Below are positions 1 to 10,917 of a stretch of 64,000 bases of DNA, piece by piece (positions within the stretch are counted from its first letter, which is position 1; every line of letters begins with the position of its first letter). Origin of the DNA: Blastocatellia bacterium (GTDB lineage: Bacteria; Acidobacteriota; Blastocatellia; Chloracidobacteriales; Chloracidobacteriaceae). The position numbers and the translations under genes were made by a program. Where the stretch lies: the NCBI GenBank assembly GCA_019695185.1, contig JAIBAN010000009.1:62001-126000 (forward strand), in the 5' to 3' direction. Below the pieces are notes generated by a model. That model made no database searches and was not told where the DNA came from. It saw only the letters and a list, made by a program, of their open reading frames with translations.

Positions 1-2
1 CA

Positions 3-911
3 CCTGACTCGCAGATGTTGACTGACGCCCATACGAATTGTCTGGCACTCGACCAGCAGGGACGGCTCTGGGTTGGAACGTTTGACCACGGAATTGACCT
101 GCTTTCCCCGGTCAGTGGTGAACGACTGCACCACTTTCAGGATGAAACCATCCGTGAAATCAATTATTTGTTGCCAAGTCCCGAAAACGGAAACATGGTG
201 GTTGCCACCTCGGCGGGACTGGTCGCATTCGATGCGGCCTTAAAAGCCAAAAAATACGATGAGAAATCAGCCGGACTGGTCGGCAACAACGTGGCGCATG
301 TCCTGCCTTTGCCGGGTTATCCTCTGCCTGGAGCACCGGTTTCTCCGCAGGATGCCCCACTCGCTGTTTCAACCGCCAGAGGGCTGACCTTTTTGCAGTC
401 CGGCATTAGTCGCAGTCTGACTGCCTTTCATGGTCTGACGAGCAACTATTTATATTCGAGTGAACTGATGGCAGGAAAACTCTATGTGGGTAGTCTGGGT
501 GGATTGATGGAACTGGAGGGACTGAAGGTGGTGCGAACCTGGAAGATTGACAATTCCCGCCTCTCGGCCAACTGGATTAACGCCCTGCGGGCAGTGAATG
601 GGGTTTTGTACATCGGCACCTATGGCGGGGGGGTCAACGCCTTGCTGCCCAACGAGGAAATTATCAGGTTTGAAGAAACTGCCGGGATGGAAATCAACCC
701 CAACGCCATGGCTTCCGACGGCCAGTTTCTTTATGTGGGAACCCTTGACCGTGGCCTGTTGATTTATGACCTGAACCGGAAAGTCTGGAAAAATCGCACC
801 GGCGGGTTAGCGGCTGCGAACGTAACCGGAATCGTGGTGACGGACTCCCAGGTTTTTGTGGGCACAACCGGCGGTATTACGCGGATTGAAAAAAACCGGC
901 TGGTTGAATGA
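3..911 (+). CDS. beta-propeller sensor-type protein, C-terminal part (5' truncated)
   Basis: The reading frame is open to the left edge (codons before the ATG at 15 are P-D-S-Q), so this is the 3' part of a longer gene. The about 300 residues contain repeated blades of the type L-W-V-G-T-x-x-x-G-(I/V/L) (for example LWVGTFDHGIDLL, LYIGTYGGGVNAL, LYVGTLDRGLLIY, VFVGTTGGITRI), the pattern of two-component-regulator propellers. No kinase or DNA-binding domain follows; the protein ends soon after the last blade. The role of such propellers is usually extracellular or periplasmic ligand sensing, but the missing N-terminus prevents a specific call. Confidence 0.7.
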   Translation, partial: PDSQMLTDAHTNCLALDQQGRLWVGTFDHGIDLLSPVSGERLHHFQDETIREINYLLPSPENGNMVVATSAGLVAFDAALKAKKYDEKSAGLVGNNVAHVLPLPGYPLPGAPVSPQDAPLAVSTARGLTFLQSGISRSLTAFHGLTSNYLYSSELMAGKLYVGSLGGLMELEGLKVVRTWKIDNSRLSANWINALRAVNGVLYIGTYGGGVNALLPNEEIIRFEETAGMEINPNAMASDGQFLYVGTLDRGLLIYDLNRKVWKNRTGGLAAANVTGIVVTDSQVFVGTTGGITRIEKNRLVE

Positions 912-945
912 AGCCAAGCGGCTTGGCAAACTGAGAATTGCTGAT

Positions 946-2142
946 TTAGAGCAACTTTTTTGCAGCTTTGGGTGTTGAAACCACTCCAACCACTCCTGTG
1001 GCCCATTCTCTGACCGCCTGCCCGACCCTTTTGACCCAATCGGACATTTTGGCCCGCACACCTTTGGCCTTCCTGCCTGATTTTGGGCGGAGTGAAGTTC
1101 CTTCAAGTTCAGCCAACTGCTCAAAAAGCTTCCGTTGTTCTTTGGTCAATTTGGTGGGGGTCTGAATCTGGGCTTCAACCAGGATATCGCCCCGCCCGGC
1201 ACGCCCAATCTCCGGCATTCCGCGCCCTTTCAGGCGGATGACATCGCCGGCCTGCGTCCCTTCCGGAAAGTTGACCTTAACCTCGCCTTCCGGAGTTGCC
1301 AATGCCAGCGTTTCCCCCAAGGCAGCCTGGGCAAAACTGAGCGGCAGCCGGCACACCAGGTCTTTCCCTTTCCGGGTAAATACTGAATGCCGTTCAACTT
1401 CGATGACCACATGAAGGTCTCCGGAACGGCCTCCGGGAATCGTTCCCCCGGCTCCGGTCATGCGGAGCACGTTGCCTGTTTCGACACCGGCAGGCACAGC
1501 AACCGTGATTTCCTTGTGGGAATGAACCATCCCTTCCCCGTGACAGGTGCCACAAGGATGTGTAATCACCTGCCCCTCGCCGCCACAACGCACACAGGTT
1601 GTGCTCATGGCAAAAAACCCTTGCTGAATACGGATTTCCCCCAACCCTTTGCAGGTTGGGCAAACCGCCGGATGGGTTCCAGGACGAGCCCCGTCTCCCT
1701 GGCAGGTCGTACATACTTCCGGGCGCTGATAGGCAACCTTCACCTGTTTACCCGCAAAAGCATCCTCCAACGTCATGCGGACTTTGGTTTGCACATCCTC
1801 ACCACGTTGTGGTCGGGATTGCCCTCTGGCCGTATTTCCAAAAAAATCCTCGAAAATATCCCCAAACGGAAATCCTTCAAAACCAGACCTGAAACCGCTT
1901 CCACCAGCCGCTGCATTTGCCGAAACCCCGCCATGTCCATAGCGGTCATAGGCAGCCCGGCGTTCGTTGTCGGAAAGAACTCCATACGCCTCGGCGGCCT
2001 CCTTGAACCGGTCTTCGGCCTGCTTGTCACCTGGATTCCGGTCCGGATGCCATTTCATCGCCAGCTTCCGGTAGGCCGACTTCAGTTCACTTTCCGTCGC
2101 ATTCTTTCCAACACCCAGGATTTCATAGTAGTCGCGTTTCAT
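946..2142 (-). CDS. dnaJ: chaperone protein DnaJ
   Basis: Hsp70 co-chaperone that stimulates DnaK ATPase and binds unfolded clients in the cytoplasm. Seen: an N-terminal J domain (residues about 4-70) with the HPD motif in MKWHPDRNPGD, a G/F-rich segment (about 75-110), four CxxCxGxG-type zinc motifs (CTTCQGDG, CPTCKGLG, CVRCGGEG, CGTCHGEG; about 145-210), then the C-terminal substrate-binding domains. Length 398 aa is slightly longer than the usual 375-380, with a basic tail after about residue 350. It lies downstream of hsp20 on the same strand, a common heat-shock pairing; no dnaK or grpE is in the window. A heptamer inverted element lies between the two genes. No strong SD precedes the start. 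Confidence 0.97.
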   Translation of the reverse strand: MKRDYYEILGVGKNATESELKSAYRKLAMKWHPDRNPGDKQAEDRFKEAAEAYGVLSDNERRAAYDRYGHGGVSANAAAGGSGFRSGFEGFPFGDIFEDFFGNTARGQSRPQRGEDVQTKVRMTLEDAFAGKQVKVAYQRPEVCTTCQGDGARPGTHPAVCPTCKGLGEIRIQQGFFAMSTTCVRCGGEGQVITHPCGTCHGEGMVHSHKEITVAVPAGVETGNVLRMTGAGGTIPGGRSGDLHVVIEVERHSVFTRKGKDLVCRLPLSFAQAALGETLALATPEGEVKVNFPEGTQAGDVIRLKGRGMPEIGRAGRGDILVEAQIQTPTKLTKEQRKLFEQLAELEGTSLRPKSGRKAKGVRAKMSDWVKRVGQAVREWATGVVGVVSTPKAAKKLL

Positions 2143-2182
2143 ATTCGTGTGCCGTTTGCCGTTTCGTGACTGACTGAAAAGA

Positions 2183-2259
2183 GTGAATGGTAAAGGGTAG
2201 TGGTGAATGGTGCCCAGCAGTCAGTTCAACCATTTACCATTTACCATTTACCACTCACA
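2183..2259. repeat. inverted heptamer element (TGGTAAA/TTTACCA)
   Basis: The left arm (2183-2211) holds imperfect TGGTAAA/TGGTGAA units and the right arm (2227-2259) holds TTTACCA units. They face each other across about 15 bp between hsp20 and dnaJ. Confidence 0.75.
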
Positions 2260-2288
2260 CTTGGCGGCGTAAGAACAGCCGTCGTTAT

Positions 2289-2729
2289 TTAGTTGGTTTC
2301 AATGGCAATCGTACGGGCTTTGATGCCTTCACGTTTCGGCAGGCGAATGCTCAACACCCCGTCACGCAGATCGGCTTTGATGGCTTCGGCATCCACGGAA
2401 TCCGGGAAGGTGAACGAACGGCTGAACTCTCCGAAAAATCCTTCCACCCGGTGATATTTGCGGCCCTCCCCGTTGGGCAGCTCCCGATTCCCTTTTAAGG
2501 TCAGGGTGTGCTTGTCGAAATCAATCGTGATTTGGTCACGTCCCCAGCCGGGCAATTCCGCCTGGACGGTAAATTCTTCCGCCGTTTCAAAAATGATGAC
2601 CGACGGGTTGCTGGTTTCACTGAAAAAGGGTTGGTTCCAAAGCGTGAACGGATCCTGGAACAGACGGTTCAGGTTCCGAGTGGTCAAAGGCAGTGAACGA
2701 TTTGGTGTACACAAAGCCAAGGTGTTCAT
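2289..2729 (-). CDS. small heat shock protein, Hsp20/alpha-crystallin family
   Basis: ATP-independent holdase of 146 aa. The alpha-crystallin domain covers about residues 42-140 and includes the characteristic AELPGWGRDQITIDF and DGVLSIRLPK (the latter matching the A-x-x-x-n-G-v-L box), followed by a short tail. The start at 2729 has a good SD (GGGGAG, 2741-2746) with about 10-nt spacing. A near-consensus vegetative promoter lies 65-100 bp upstream. It is transcribed towards dnaJ, so a joint heat-shock unit is plausible; no CIRCE element was seen. Confidence 0.95.
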   Translation of the reverse strand: MNTLALCTPNRSLPLTTRNLNRLFQDPFTLWNQPFFSETSNPSVIIFETAEEFTVQAELPGWGRDQITIDFDKHTLTLKGNRELPNGEGRKYHRVEGFFGEFSRSFTFPDSVDAEAIKADLRDGVLSIRLPKREGIKARTIAIETN

Positions 2730-2799
2730 ATTCTGATTTTCTCCCCAAAGTTATGTTCTTAACCAGTATTGAAAGCTGTGAATCAGCTAACGTGACAAA

Positions 2800-2829
2800 G
2801 TTATAAATATCTGAGTGTAGTTTTGTCAA
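2800..2829 (-). promoter_or_regulatory. sigma-70-type promoter for hsp20 (dnaJ)
   Basis: On the minus strand a perfect TTGACA -35 box (2824-2829) is followed after 18 bp by TATAAC (2800-2805; or 17 bp to TTATAA). The predicted start of transcription near 2793 gives a leader of about 65 nt, which contains a small AGCTG/CAGCT hairpin. Confidence 0.6.
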
Positions 2830-3002
2830 TATTTTCTTCCGGAATTTTTTTAAGATCAATTTACACAATGATTTTTTCAGTTTTTTTCCATTTCTGAAAT
2901 TTCTTCGCTTCGATGTTTTTGTTCTTTAGGAAGAAAACCGGCAGATTTAATTTTTTGATTTAACTCAGATTTTTCTTAGCCAATTATCATGCCCTCCAAT
3001 TC
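2830..3002. other. AT-rich intergenic stretch
   Basis: Region between the hsp20 promoter and the gyrB terminator. It is very AT-rich, with TTTCTGAAATTTC-like short palindromes; no gene is seen. Confidence 0.5.
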
Positions 3003-3040
3003 AAGACAAAAAAAGAAGGCTGGGAACAACTCCCAGCCTT
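3003..3040 (-). terminator. intrinsic terminator of gyrB
   Basis: A perfect 10-bp stem (AAGGCTGGGA, 3016-3025; TCCCAGCCTT, 3031-3040) with a 5-nt loop is followed on the minus strand by a T-rich tract (3004-3014). It lies about 30 bp past the gyrB stop. Confidence 0.9.
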
Positions 3041-3071
3041 GGCTTGCCGAATTTGGTTATGTGAGTGGTTG

Positions 3072-5540
<2,469 letters not shown>

Positions 5541-5597
5541 TTACGTTCCTCTATGAGAGTTTTTCGTTTTCACTTTTTTCGATGGAGAGTCTTTCTT

Positions 5598-5711
5598 GGA
5601 ATTGAGAATTGAGAATTGAGAATGAAAAACCTTTTCCAACTGAAACATGAGGTAAAAAACATCAACTCAGGAAAAGTGATTTCCGTCATTTTCAATTCTC
5701 AATTCTCAATT
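5598..5711. repeat. inverted heptamer element (TGAGAAT/ATTCTCA) between recF and gyrB
   Basis: Arms 5598-5624 (TGAGAAT units) and 5691-5711 (ATTCTCA units) are separated by a 66-bp unique spacer. The right arm contains the last codons and stop of recF. Confidence 0.85.
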
Positions 5712-6811
5712 AAAACTGCGGTCAGGGCCTGACCACTGACAATCTGGCTCAGCGCAGCCCGTCCGGTATATTCCTCAGCCAGTGTTTTCTTGGAAGTGGT
5801 CACAAAAACCTGGACCTGGCCTTCCAAATGGTCCAGCAAAGTGCGAATCCGGTCACGGTCCAACTCGGCATCAATATCATCCAGCAAAAAGAGCGGATAT
5901 TCGTCAAAATGCCGATGATACAAGTTGAGTTGGGCCAGCTCCAGCACCAGCAAGGCGCTCCGTTGTTGGCCGGAACTGCCGAATTTCGCCACATCCTTGC
6001 CGTCGGCCAGAATTTCCAAATCATCCCGGTGCGGGCCGATTAAAGCATGTCCGGCAGCAATTTCAGCTTCCCGTCGGACTTGCAGCCGTTCGGTAATCAG
6101 CTTGGCGTAGTTTGCCAAATCACCGCGTCCCTCAAGGGAAGACTGGTATCGCACCGTTACCGTCTCATTGCCAAACAGGCGGGCGTCCAGCACCTGATTC
6201 AATTGATTGACATATTCAGTTCGGGCCCGATGAATGGCGGTTCCATGCTCGACCATCTGCACGTTCCACACGTCGAGCAGGTCATTGAACTGGGGTGGCC
6301 GGGTTCCATCCTCGCCAACGGTTTTCAGCAGGGCATTTTTCTGTTTCAGCGTTCGGTTGTAGTCGGCCAGGATTTGCACATACCCCGGCTTCAGGCTCAG
6401 GACCCCCCGGTCCATAAACCGCCGCCGTTCACCCGGTTCACCCCGGACAATCGCCATCTCTTCGCGGCTGTACAGAAAGGAATCCAAATGTCCCAGAAAA
6501 TCACCCACCGACACCCGTTTTGAATTGATGAAGAGGTGTTTTTGGGAGCCTTCCAAATGAATTTCGAGCTTTTCAACCCGGCTGCGACGATGCACTTCGG
6601 CAGTAAGGTGGGCGGCTTGGCCTCCGAAGGTAACGGTCTCACTCAAATGATGGGTGCGGAATGATTTTGTGCTTCCCAGGATGGCAATGGCTTCCAGCCA
6701 ACTGGTCTTTCCCTGACCATTTTGCCCCCACAGAAAGTTCAGTCCCGGTTGCCCGGAAAGACTCCCTGAAAGGTTGCGAAACCCGGACGCTTCTAACAGT
6801 GCCAAATTCAT
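5699..6811 (-). CDS. recF: DNA replication and repair protein RecF
   Basis: SMC-like ATPase that helps load RecA at single-stranded gaps. Seen: Walker A GQNGQGKTSWLEAI near the N-terminus, a central coiled region, GSSGQQRSALLVLELAQL (signature-like) and Walker B LFLLDDIDAELD. The first ATG is at 6811 (370 aa); a TTG three codons upstream is also possible and neither has a clear SD. The C-terminus runs into the heptamer array: the last codons ATT GAG AAT TGA are array sequence, so the terminal residues I-E-N and the stop come from the repeat. gyrB lies downstream. Confidence 0.93.
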   Translation of the reverse strand: MNLALLEASGFRNLSGSLSGQPGLNFLWGQNGQGKTSWLEAIAILGSTKSFRTHHLSETVTFGGQAAHLTAEVHRRSRVEKLEIHLEGSQKHLFINSKRVSVGDFLGHLDSFLYSREEMAIVRGEPGERRRFMDRGVLSLKPGYVQILADYNRTLKQKNALLKTVGEDGTRPPQFNDLLDVWNVQMVEHGTAIHRARTEYVNQLNQVLDARLFGNETVTVRYQSSLEGRGDLANYAKLITERLQVRREAEIAAGHALIGPHRDDLEILADGKDVAKFGSSGQQRSALLVLELAQLNLYHRHFDEYPLFLLDDIDAELDRDRIRTLLDHLEGQVQVFVTTSKKTLAEEYTGRAALSQIVSGQALTAVLIEN

Positions 6812-6878
6812 ATAAATCAATGATTTTCAAGAAAATAAGAGTATACCAAAAGACCGGGGTTGTGTCCAGAAAAGAACA

Positions 6879-6992
6879 AGGGTCCAGGGTCTGGGGTTGG
6901 GGGTCTTTTGGAGCTTGAAAGGTGAAAAATCACCCTTTCAAAACGCCTCATCCCTTAACCCTAGACCCTGGACCCTGGACCCTGGACCCTGG
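6879..6992. repeat. inverted heptamer element (GGGTCCA/TGGACCC)
   Basis: Left arm 6879-6904, right arm 6951-6992. The unit variants follow the same order in both arms (GGGTCC, then GGGTCT, then GGGTT), and the spacer itself holds a near-perfect 11-bp hairpin (6915-6925/6930-6941). The right arm ends 4 bp from the stop of the TlpA-like gene. Confidence 0.85.
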
Positions 6993-6996
6993 CTCC

Positions 6997-7533
6997 TTAC
7001 TTCTCTGCCAACAGGGCTTTCACAACCGCCTCGACATCCTGTTTTTTGATGCGGCCCACAAATTCCTTGCGGATATTCCCTTTCCGGTCAATCAGATAGG
7101 TGGTGGGCAGCACGCCCGTTTTGCCAAACTTGCTTTGCACGCTCGGATTGCCCATGCCCACCGTATAGTTCATCGGTGTGCCTTTCATAAAATGCTTGAC
7201 GGTTTCGGCATCGTCATCCATCGAAATCCCGACAATTTCAAATCCCTGCGGGTTGAATTCCTTTTGCAGGGCGTTCAATTCGGGTAATTCGCTCACGCAC
7301 GGACCACACCAGGTTGCCCAAAAATTGACGAGCACGACTTTCCCCTTGAAATTGCTCAAAGCGGCTGTGCCGCCTTTGATATTGGGAATGGAAAACACCG
7401 GAGCTTTTTTCGCAGCCTGCACCGGCGGTGCGGCAGTCGCTCGTTCAAACAGCCCGCCGGTGGTGGAAACCGTCACGGCAATGGCCAAAAACGTCAGTGC
7501 GGAAAGAAAAAAACGTTTAACTTGAGAATTCAT
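6997..7533 (-). CDS. TlpA/ResA-type thiol-disulfide oxidoreductase
   Basis: Secreted or membrane-anchored thioredoxin-fold protein of 178 aa. Seen: an N-terminal hydrophobic segment (signal peptide or anchor) ending near ATAAPP, then a thioredoxin/AhpC-TSA domain with the active-site motif ANFWATWCGPCVSELPEL-like (WCGPC) and the cis-proline region GVLPTTYLID. Known relatives reduce apocytochrome c haem-binding cysteines or other periplasmic disulfides; the substrate here is unknown. The ATG at 7533 has AAGGA at a good distance; the ATG at 7539 would overlap that SD. It stands alone, followed by a heptamer element. Confidence 0.9.
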   Translation of the reverse strand: MNSQVKRFFLSALTFLAIAVTVSTTGGLFERATAAPPVQAAKKAPVFSIPNIKGGTAALSNFKGKVVLVNFWATWCGPCVSELPELNALQKEFNPQGFEIVGISMDDDAETVKHFMKGTPMNYTVGMGNPSVQSKFGKTGVLPTTYLIDRKGNIRKEFVGRIKKQDVEAVVKALLAEK

Positions 7534-7685
7534 ATCCATCCTTTCGAAATACCCGAAAATTGCTTACTGAGATTGAAGTTGTGTGAAGGTAGCACAGTCA
7601 AATCCGAAAATTTGAGTCGTCCGGATTCCATTTGACGAACAATTTACAAGCGCTTCAGCGATGTAAAACCCGTCCAAAGGTTGCT

Positions 7686-8249
7686 TTATTCTTTGCGGCT
7701 GCGGAGTTCCGCCAGCATGTTGCAAAACAATGCGCCCTGTTCGATTGCATCCTCCAGCGCCAGATGGGTATGGGGCAACCCTTCGTCAAACCAGCGGGAA
7801 GGCATAATCCGCTTGGTGGTTTCCTTGAAGTCGGTTCCCAGCATGGTCATGGCCATGGTTTTGATGTCGAGCGAAATAAAGGTAAACGGACTTTCCCCGG
7901 TAAACCGAATCAGGTACCAGTTGACAAAAGTAAAATCAAAACCTGCCGGATATGCGACGAAAACCGGTTTTCCCGGCAGTGCTTTCAGCCAGTCACGGTA
8001 TTTGAGCATGGCCTGTTCAGGGTCCTGTACATCCTTGCGACAGGCTTCCCATGCTTCGGGTTGGGTCTTCCACCAGTCCATTGTCAGCGGATGGCCGGTT
8101 GCTCCGGGAAGGGTTTCCAAATTGGCGGTAAAGGTGCTGACCAGGGTTTTGTCCGGCCAATAGGCAGCGGAACCAATACTGAGCATTGAATATGGGCCGG
8201 GAATCGGCCCATCGGCTTCCACATCGGTGCTTACATAAATTTCTTTCAT
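7686..8249 (-). CDS. DEDDh-type 3'-5' exonuclease family protein
   Basis: About 187 aa from the ATG at 8249, where the conserved N-terminal strand begins ([15 protein letters not shown]). Motif I is D-x-E (DVEADGP), a central [10 protein letters not shown] fits ExoII, and the C-terminal H-x(4)-D is in [13 protein letters not shown]. These are the DnaQ/RNase T-type DEDDh residues. Members degrade single-stranded DNA or RNA ends; substrate not predictable here. An upstream in-frame extension to 8336 encodes heptamer-like sequence and is unlikely to be translated. The downstream neighbour of the methyltransferase gene, about 90 bp apart. Confidence 0.8.
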   Translation of the reverse strand: MKEIYVSTDVEADGPIPGPYSMLSIGSAAYWPDKTLVSTFTANLETLPGATGHPLTMDWWKTQPEAWEACRKDVQDPEQAMLKYRDWLKALPGKPVFVAYPAGFDFTFVNWYLIRFTGESPFTFISLDIKTMAMTMLGTDFKETTKRIMPSRWFDEGLPHTHLALEDAIEQGALFCNMLAELRSRKE

Positions 8250-8321
8250 GTTCGTGGTGTTACGTGTGGTCCTTGTTTTGTTCTCCAGAGGTAAAACCCG
8301 CACTGTAGATGAATGCCTGCC

Positions 8322-8349
8322 AAATTCAAAATTCAAAACTCAAAATTCA
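8322..8349. repeat. tandem heptamer array (AAATTCA) x4
   Basis: Four units (third is AAACTCA), no facing arm found. It contains the stop codon of the methyltransferase gene (8340-8342). Confidence 0.8.
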
Positions 8350-9095
8350 ACACTGTAAACCGACGTAACCGCCGGCTGGCCGGTGTAATTCGGGCCACTA
8401 CGGTCATCCGCCCCAAGATAGGAAAAGGGAAAGGAAATTTGGTTTCCACCTGCGATTTGCAAGATATGGGTTTGTGAACTGAATGTAATTTCCTGTTTGC
8501 GAAATTCGGCCCGGAGCAGCTTTTCCGCCTGGGGATGGCCTTCAATCCGAAAATTGTTCACATCAAGGTGGGCCAGAAAGATACCATCCGAAGCCAGCCA
8601 CGAAGCAGCCCGTTCAAGCGTGCGGAGCTTGTCGCCCAGGTAATGCAATCCGTGAACGCAGGTAATCAAATCAAAAAAACCGGTGGGAACAAAGGAATCC
8701 ACTGGCTGAATCCGCAACTCGGGCAAAGGCAGGAAGGATCCAACCGGGGCAAACATCCCGACCAAATCAACTCCCACCAAACGGACTCCGGCAACAAAGG
8801 GTGAGGTTTGCAACCGGACGGCAGCTTCAATCAGTGCCTTGCCGCTGCCGCAACAAAGGTCCAGCCAGGAAACTTCCTGTTTGTCCTGCAATCTTTTTTC
8901 CAGAAAGTCGAGCACCGGAAATTTCAAATCCTTTTCATAGCTGTTTTTACCCTGGAGCACCCGTTCCCGGTTCATCAGACAATTGGCCACAACGGAGGAT
9001 CGCTCCAGCACCTGGGCGTTCAACAATTTGTTGGACTGAACTTTCAATTTTTTGCAACTCCGGTTTGAATTCTGCCACCTACCCGCGTTTACCAA
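8340..9095 (-). CDS. class I SAM-dependent methyltransferase
   Basis: Predicted 251 aa. The SAM-binding motif I is VSWLDLCCGSGKALIEAA and motif II is LVGVDLVGMF; motif post-II region FDLITCVHGLHYLG. The substrate is unknown. The N-terminal block ANCLMNRERVLQGKNSYEKD looks conserved in this kind of protein, so the start must lie upstream of the ATG at 8975. The first in-frame start is a TTG at 9095; a GTG at codon 29 is an alternative, and no strong SD marks either. The last codons and stop (GAA TTT TGA) fall in an AAATTCA array. Divergent from the S41-like gene with a very short spacer. Confidence 0.8.
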   Translation of the reverse strand: MVNAGRWQNSNRSCKKLKVQSNKLLNAQVLERSSVVANCLMNRERVLQGKNSYEKDLKFPVLDFLEKRLQDKQEVSWLDLCCGSGKALIEAAVRLQTSPFVAGVRLVGVDLVGMFAPVGSFLPLPELRIQPVDSFVPTGFFDLITCVHGLHYLGDKLRTLERAASWLASDGIFLAHLDVNNFRIEGHPQAEKLLRAEFRKQEITFSSQTHILQIAGGNQISFPFSYLGADDRSGPNYTGQPAVTSVYSVEF

Positions 9096-9122
9096 ATTCC
9101 ATTTCTATCAGGCGAGAATTTT

Positions 9123-10415
9123 ATGAACCTACCTATCCGAAATGCAATCAAACCACGATGGATTATTCCATTCCTGTGCTTTTCCGGCTGGCTGTGTTTG
9201 GTAACCGGCAGCATCCAGGCACAAACCGATATACCGGAGGCGGCACCGCTCTCCCGCGACGAACAATGGCGGCAGGATGTGCAGCTTTTGCGCCAGGAAT
9301 TGCCCAAGCGCCACCTCAATCTGTTTTTCCATCTGAAAAAAGATGAATTCGAAAAAAGGCTGGCTGAACTGGATATCCAAATCCCCAAATTGAATGACCA
9401 TGAAATCACGGTGGAGTTGATGCGAGCGGTGGCGGCGGTTCACGACTCACATACCTCCCTGAACTTTCCCCCCCGGCGGGTTTACCCCTTGGGCGCTTCG
9501 TGGTTTCAGGATGGACTGTTTGTTGCGGCAATCGCTCCCGAATATAAACAGCATTTGGGAGCACGGGTGGTCAAAATTGGCAATACCAGCCTGGAGCAGG
9601 CTTACGAAAAAATTTGCACCGTGTTTGCCTCTGAGACTCCCGGCTGGGCGCGGGTCAAAAGCCAGCTCATTCTGAATTCACCTGAAATCCTGCATGGTCT
9701 GCGCCTGTTGCCGGATGCGGAAACCGGCACCTTTACCCTGGAGGATAAAACCGGCAAGCAAACGGTGGTCAACCTTCCATCCATCCCGGTTGAAAAACTC
9801 AAATGGGAGTATCTGCTCGACCCGGCCCAGCCAACCACCCCGCTCTATCTGCGGAAATCTGACCAAAACTATTGGTTTGAGTATTTGCCGGAGTCAAAAA
9901 CTTTTTTCATCAAATACAATCGCTGCCGGGAAACCCCGGAATTGCCGTTCGCCACGTTTAACCAACAGGTATGGGATTTCATCGCCTCGCATCCGGTTGA
10001 AAAACTGGTCTTTGACCTGCGGCACAATTCAGGTGGGAATTCGGCCATCATGCAGCCTTTTTTCGAAGCCCTGCAAAAACACGGCAACCTCAACCGGAAA
10101 GGTCACCTGTTTGTCATTATCGGAGGGCGGACGTTTTCCTCCGGCTCCATGAATGCCTTTCAGTTCCGGGAATGGACCAAAGCGATTCTGGTTGGTCAAC
10201 CAACGGGAATGGGAACCAACCACTACGGAGAAACCAAGGATTTCAAACTGCCCCATTCGGCCCTCAATGTGACCTACTCAACCAGATTCTTCAAACAGAC
10301 CAAAGAAGACATCACGTTCATTCAACCGGAAATCCTGGTTCAACCAACCTCAACAGAAGTCTTCAGCGGGCACGACCCGGTTTTGGAGGCAATTTTGAAA
10401 TATGGCACCCGCTGA
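9123..10415 (+). CDS. secreted S41-family-like peptidase
   Basis: 430 aa with an N-terminal signal peptide ending near SIQAQ (residue 34). A helical N-terminal part is followed by a PDZ-like segment (about 127-160), then the core with FDLRHNSGGNS (298-306) and GGRTFSSGSMNAF (334-346), where Ser340 or Ser342 is the likely nucleophile of the C-terminal-processing/tail-specific type. It probably acts in the periplasm or outside. GGCGAG about 8 nt upstream of the ATG could serve as SD. Relatives include TSPc domain proteins of unknown substrate; full catalytic competence is not proved by sequence alone. Confidence 0.8.
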   Translation: MNLPIRNAIKPRWIIPFLCFSGWLCLVTGSIQAQTDIPEAAPLSRDEQWRQDVQLLRQELPKRHLNLFFHLKKDEFEKRLAELDIQIPKLNDHEITVELMRAVAAVHDSHTSLNFPPRRVYPLGASWFQDGLFVAAIAPEYKQHLGARVVKIGNTSLEQAYEKICTVFASETPGWARVKSQLILNSPEILHGLRLLPDAETGTFTLEDKTGKQTVVNLPSIPVEKLKWEYLLDPAQPTTPLYLRKSDQNYWFEYLPESKTFFIKYNRCRETPELPFATFNQQVWDFIASHPVEKLVFDLRHNSGGNSAIMQPFFEALQKHGNLNRKGHLFVIIGGRTFSSGSMNAFQFREWTKAILVGQPTGMGTNHYGETKDFKLPHSALNVTYSTRFFKQTKEDITFIQPEILVQPTSTEVFSGHDPVLEAILKYGTR

Positions 10416-10917
10416 CCTGTTTTGCAAAAGCCATGCTCTGCCAGAAGCCAGGCTCTGACTTTTCCACCAACCGCCAATCAAATTCAATGGCCCCTTTCTT
10501 TTGGAATCATGGCCCTTTTCTTTTGAAATTTACGCTTTCAGAAATAGTGAGATACATGTGAGCTACATTCACCCAAGTTGGGTCAATCCCTTTCGGTAGG
10601 CTGGTTAAAACTAGGAGAACCAGAGGTTCAATCCTCGCCTTTCAAAAACAGGTAAATACCAACTCTCCCGCTGAAAGTGTGTTTGGAAATTCGTTTTGAG
10701 GGGTCTAAAGACTTGTCGTTTCTTTGTTTTTCAGTAACTTGTCCCTGAATTTGGATGTTAATGTTTCCAATCAAGTGGTACCAGCTTGCTGCCATCAGCA
10801 AAAAAGGCACCTTGTCACGACATTCCGGACTTCCAAACACACTTTGTCCGACCCGCCGAAAACCAAGTAGCTCACTCCTCCTGGACTCTGTACCGAATAC
10901 TTTTTGGAGATGAAGCT
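10416..10917. other. 500-bp intergenic region with short direct repeats
   Basis: No gene is seen. It holds a 20-bp imperfect direct repeat (10487-10506 and 10509-10528, ATGGCCCCTTTCTTTTGGAA type), a second imperfect repeat near 10429-10460, and two adjacent small hairpins (10601-10623, 10623-10636). Confidence 0.5.

Noticed and set aside
1387-2169. long ORF on the plus strand across dnaJ
   Set aside because: It overlaps a well-supported gene, has no recognisable domain and mirrors its codon pattern; the same applies to the long antisense frames across smc, the M16 genes, gyrB and the MCP gene.
2730-3002. CIRCE element upstream of hsp20
   Set aside because: No TTAGCACTC/GAGTGCTAA pair is present.
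6915-6941. intrinsic terminator after the tlpA-like gene
   Set aside because: The stem is good but neither strand has a T-run after it, so it is only reported as a hairpin in the heptamer element.
10601-10644. tRNA-like 3' fragment (hairpin then GGTTCAATCC)
   Set aside because: No 5' acceptor half pairs with GCCTTTC upstream and the T-loop is one base short, so a functional tRNA is not supported.
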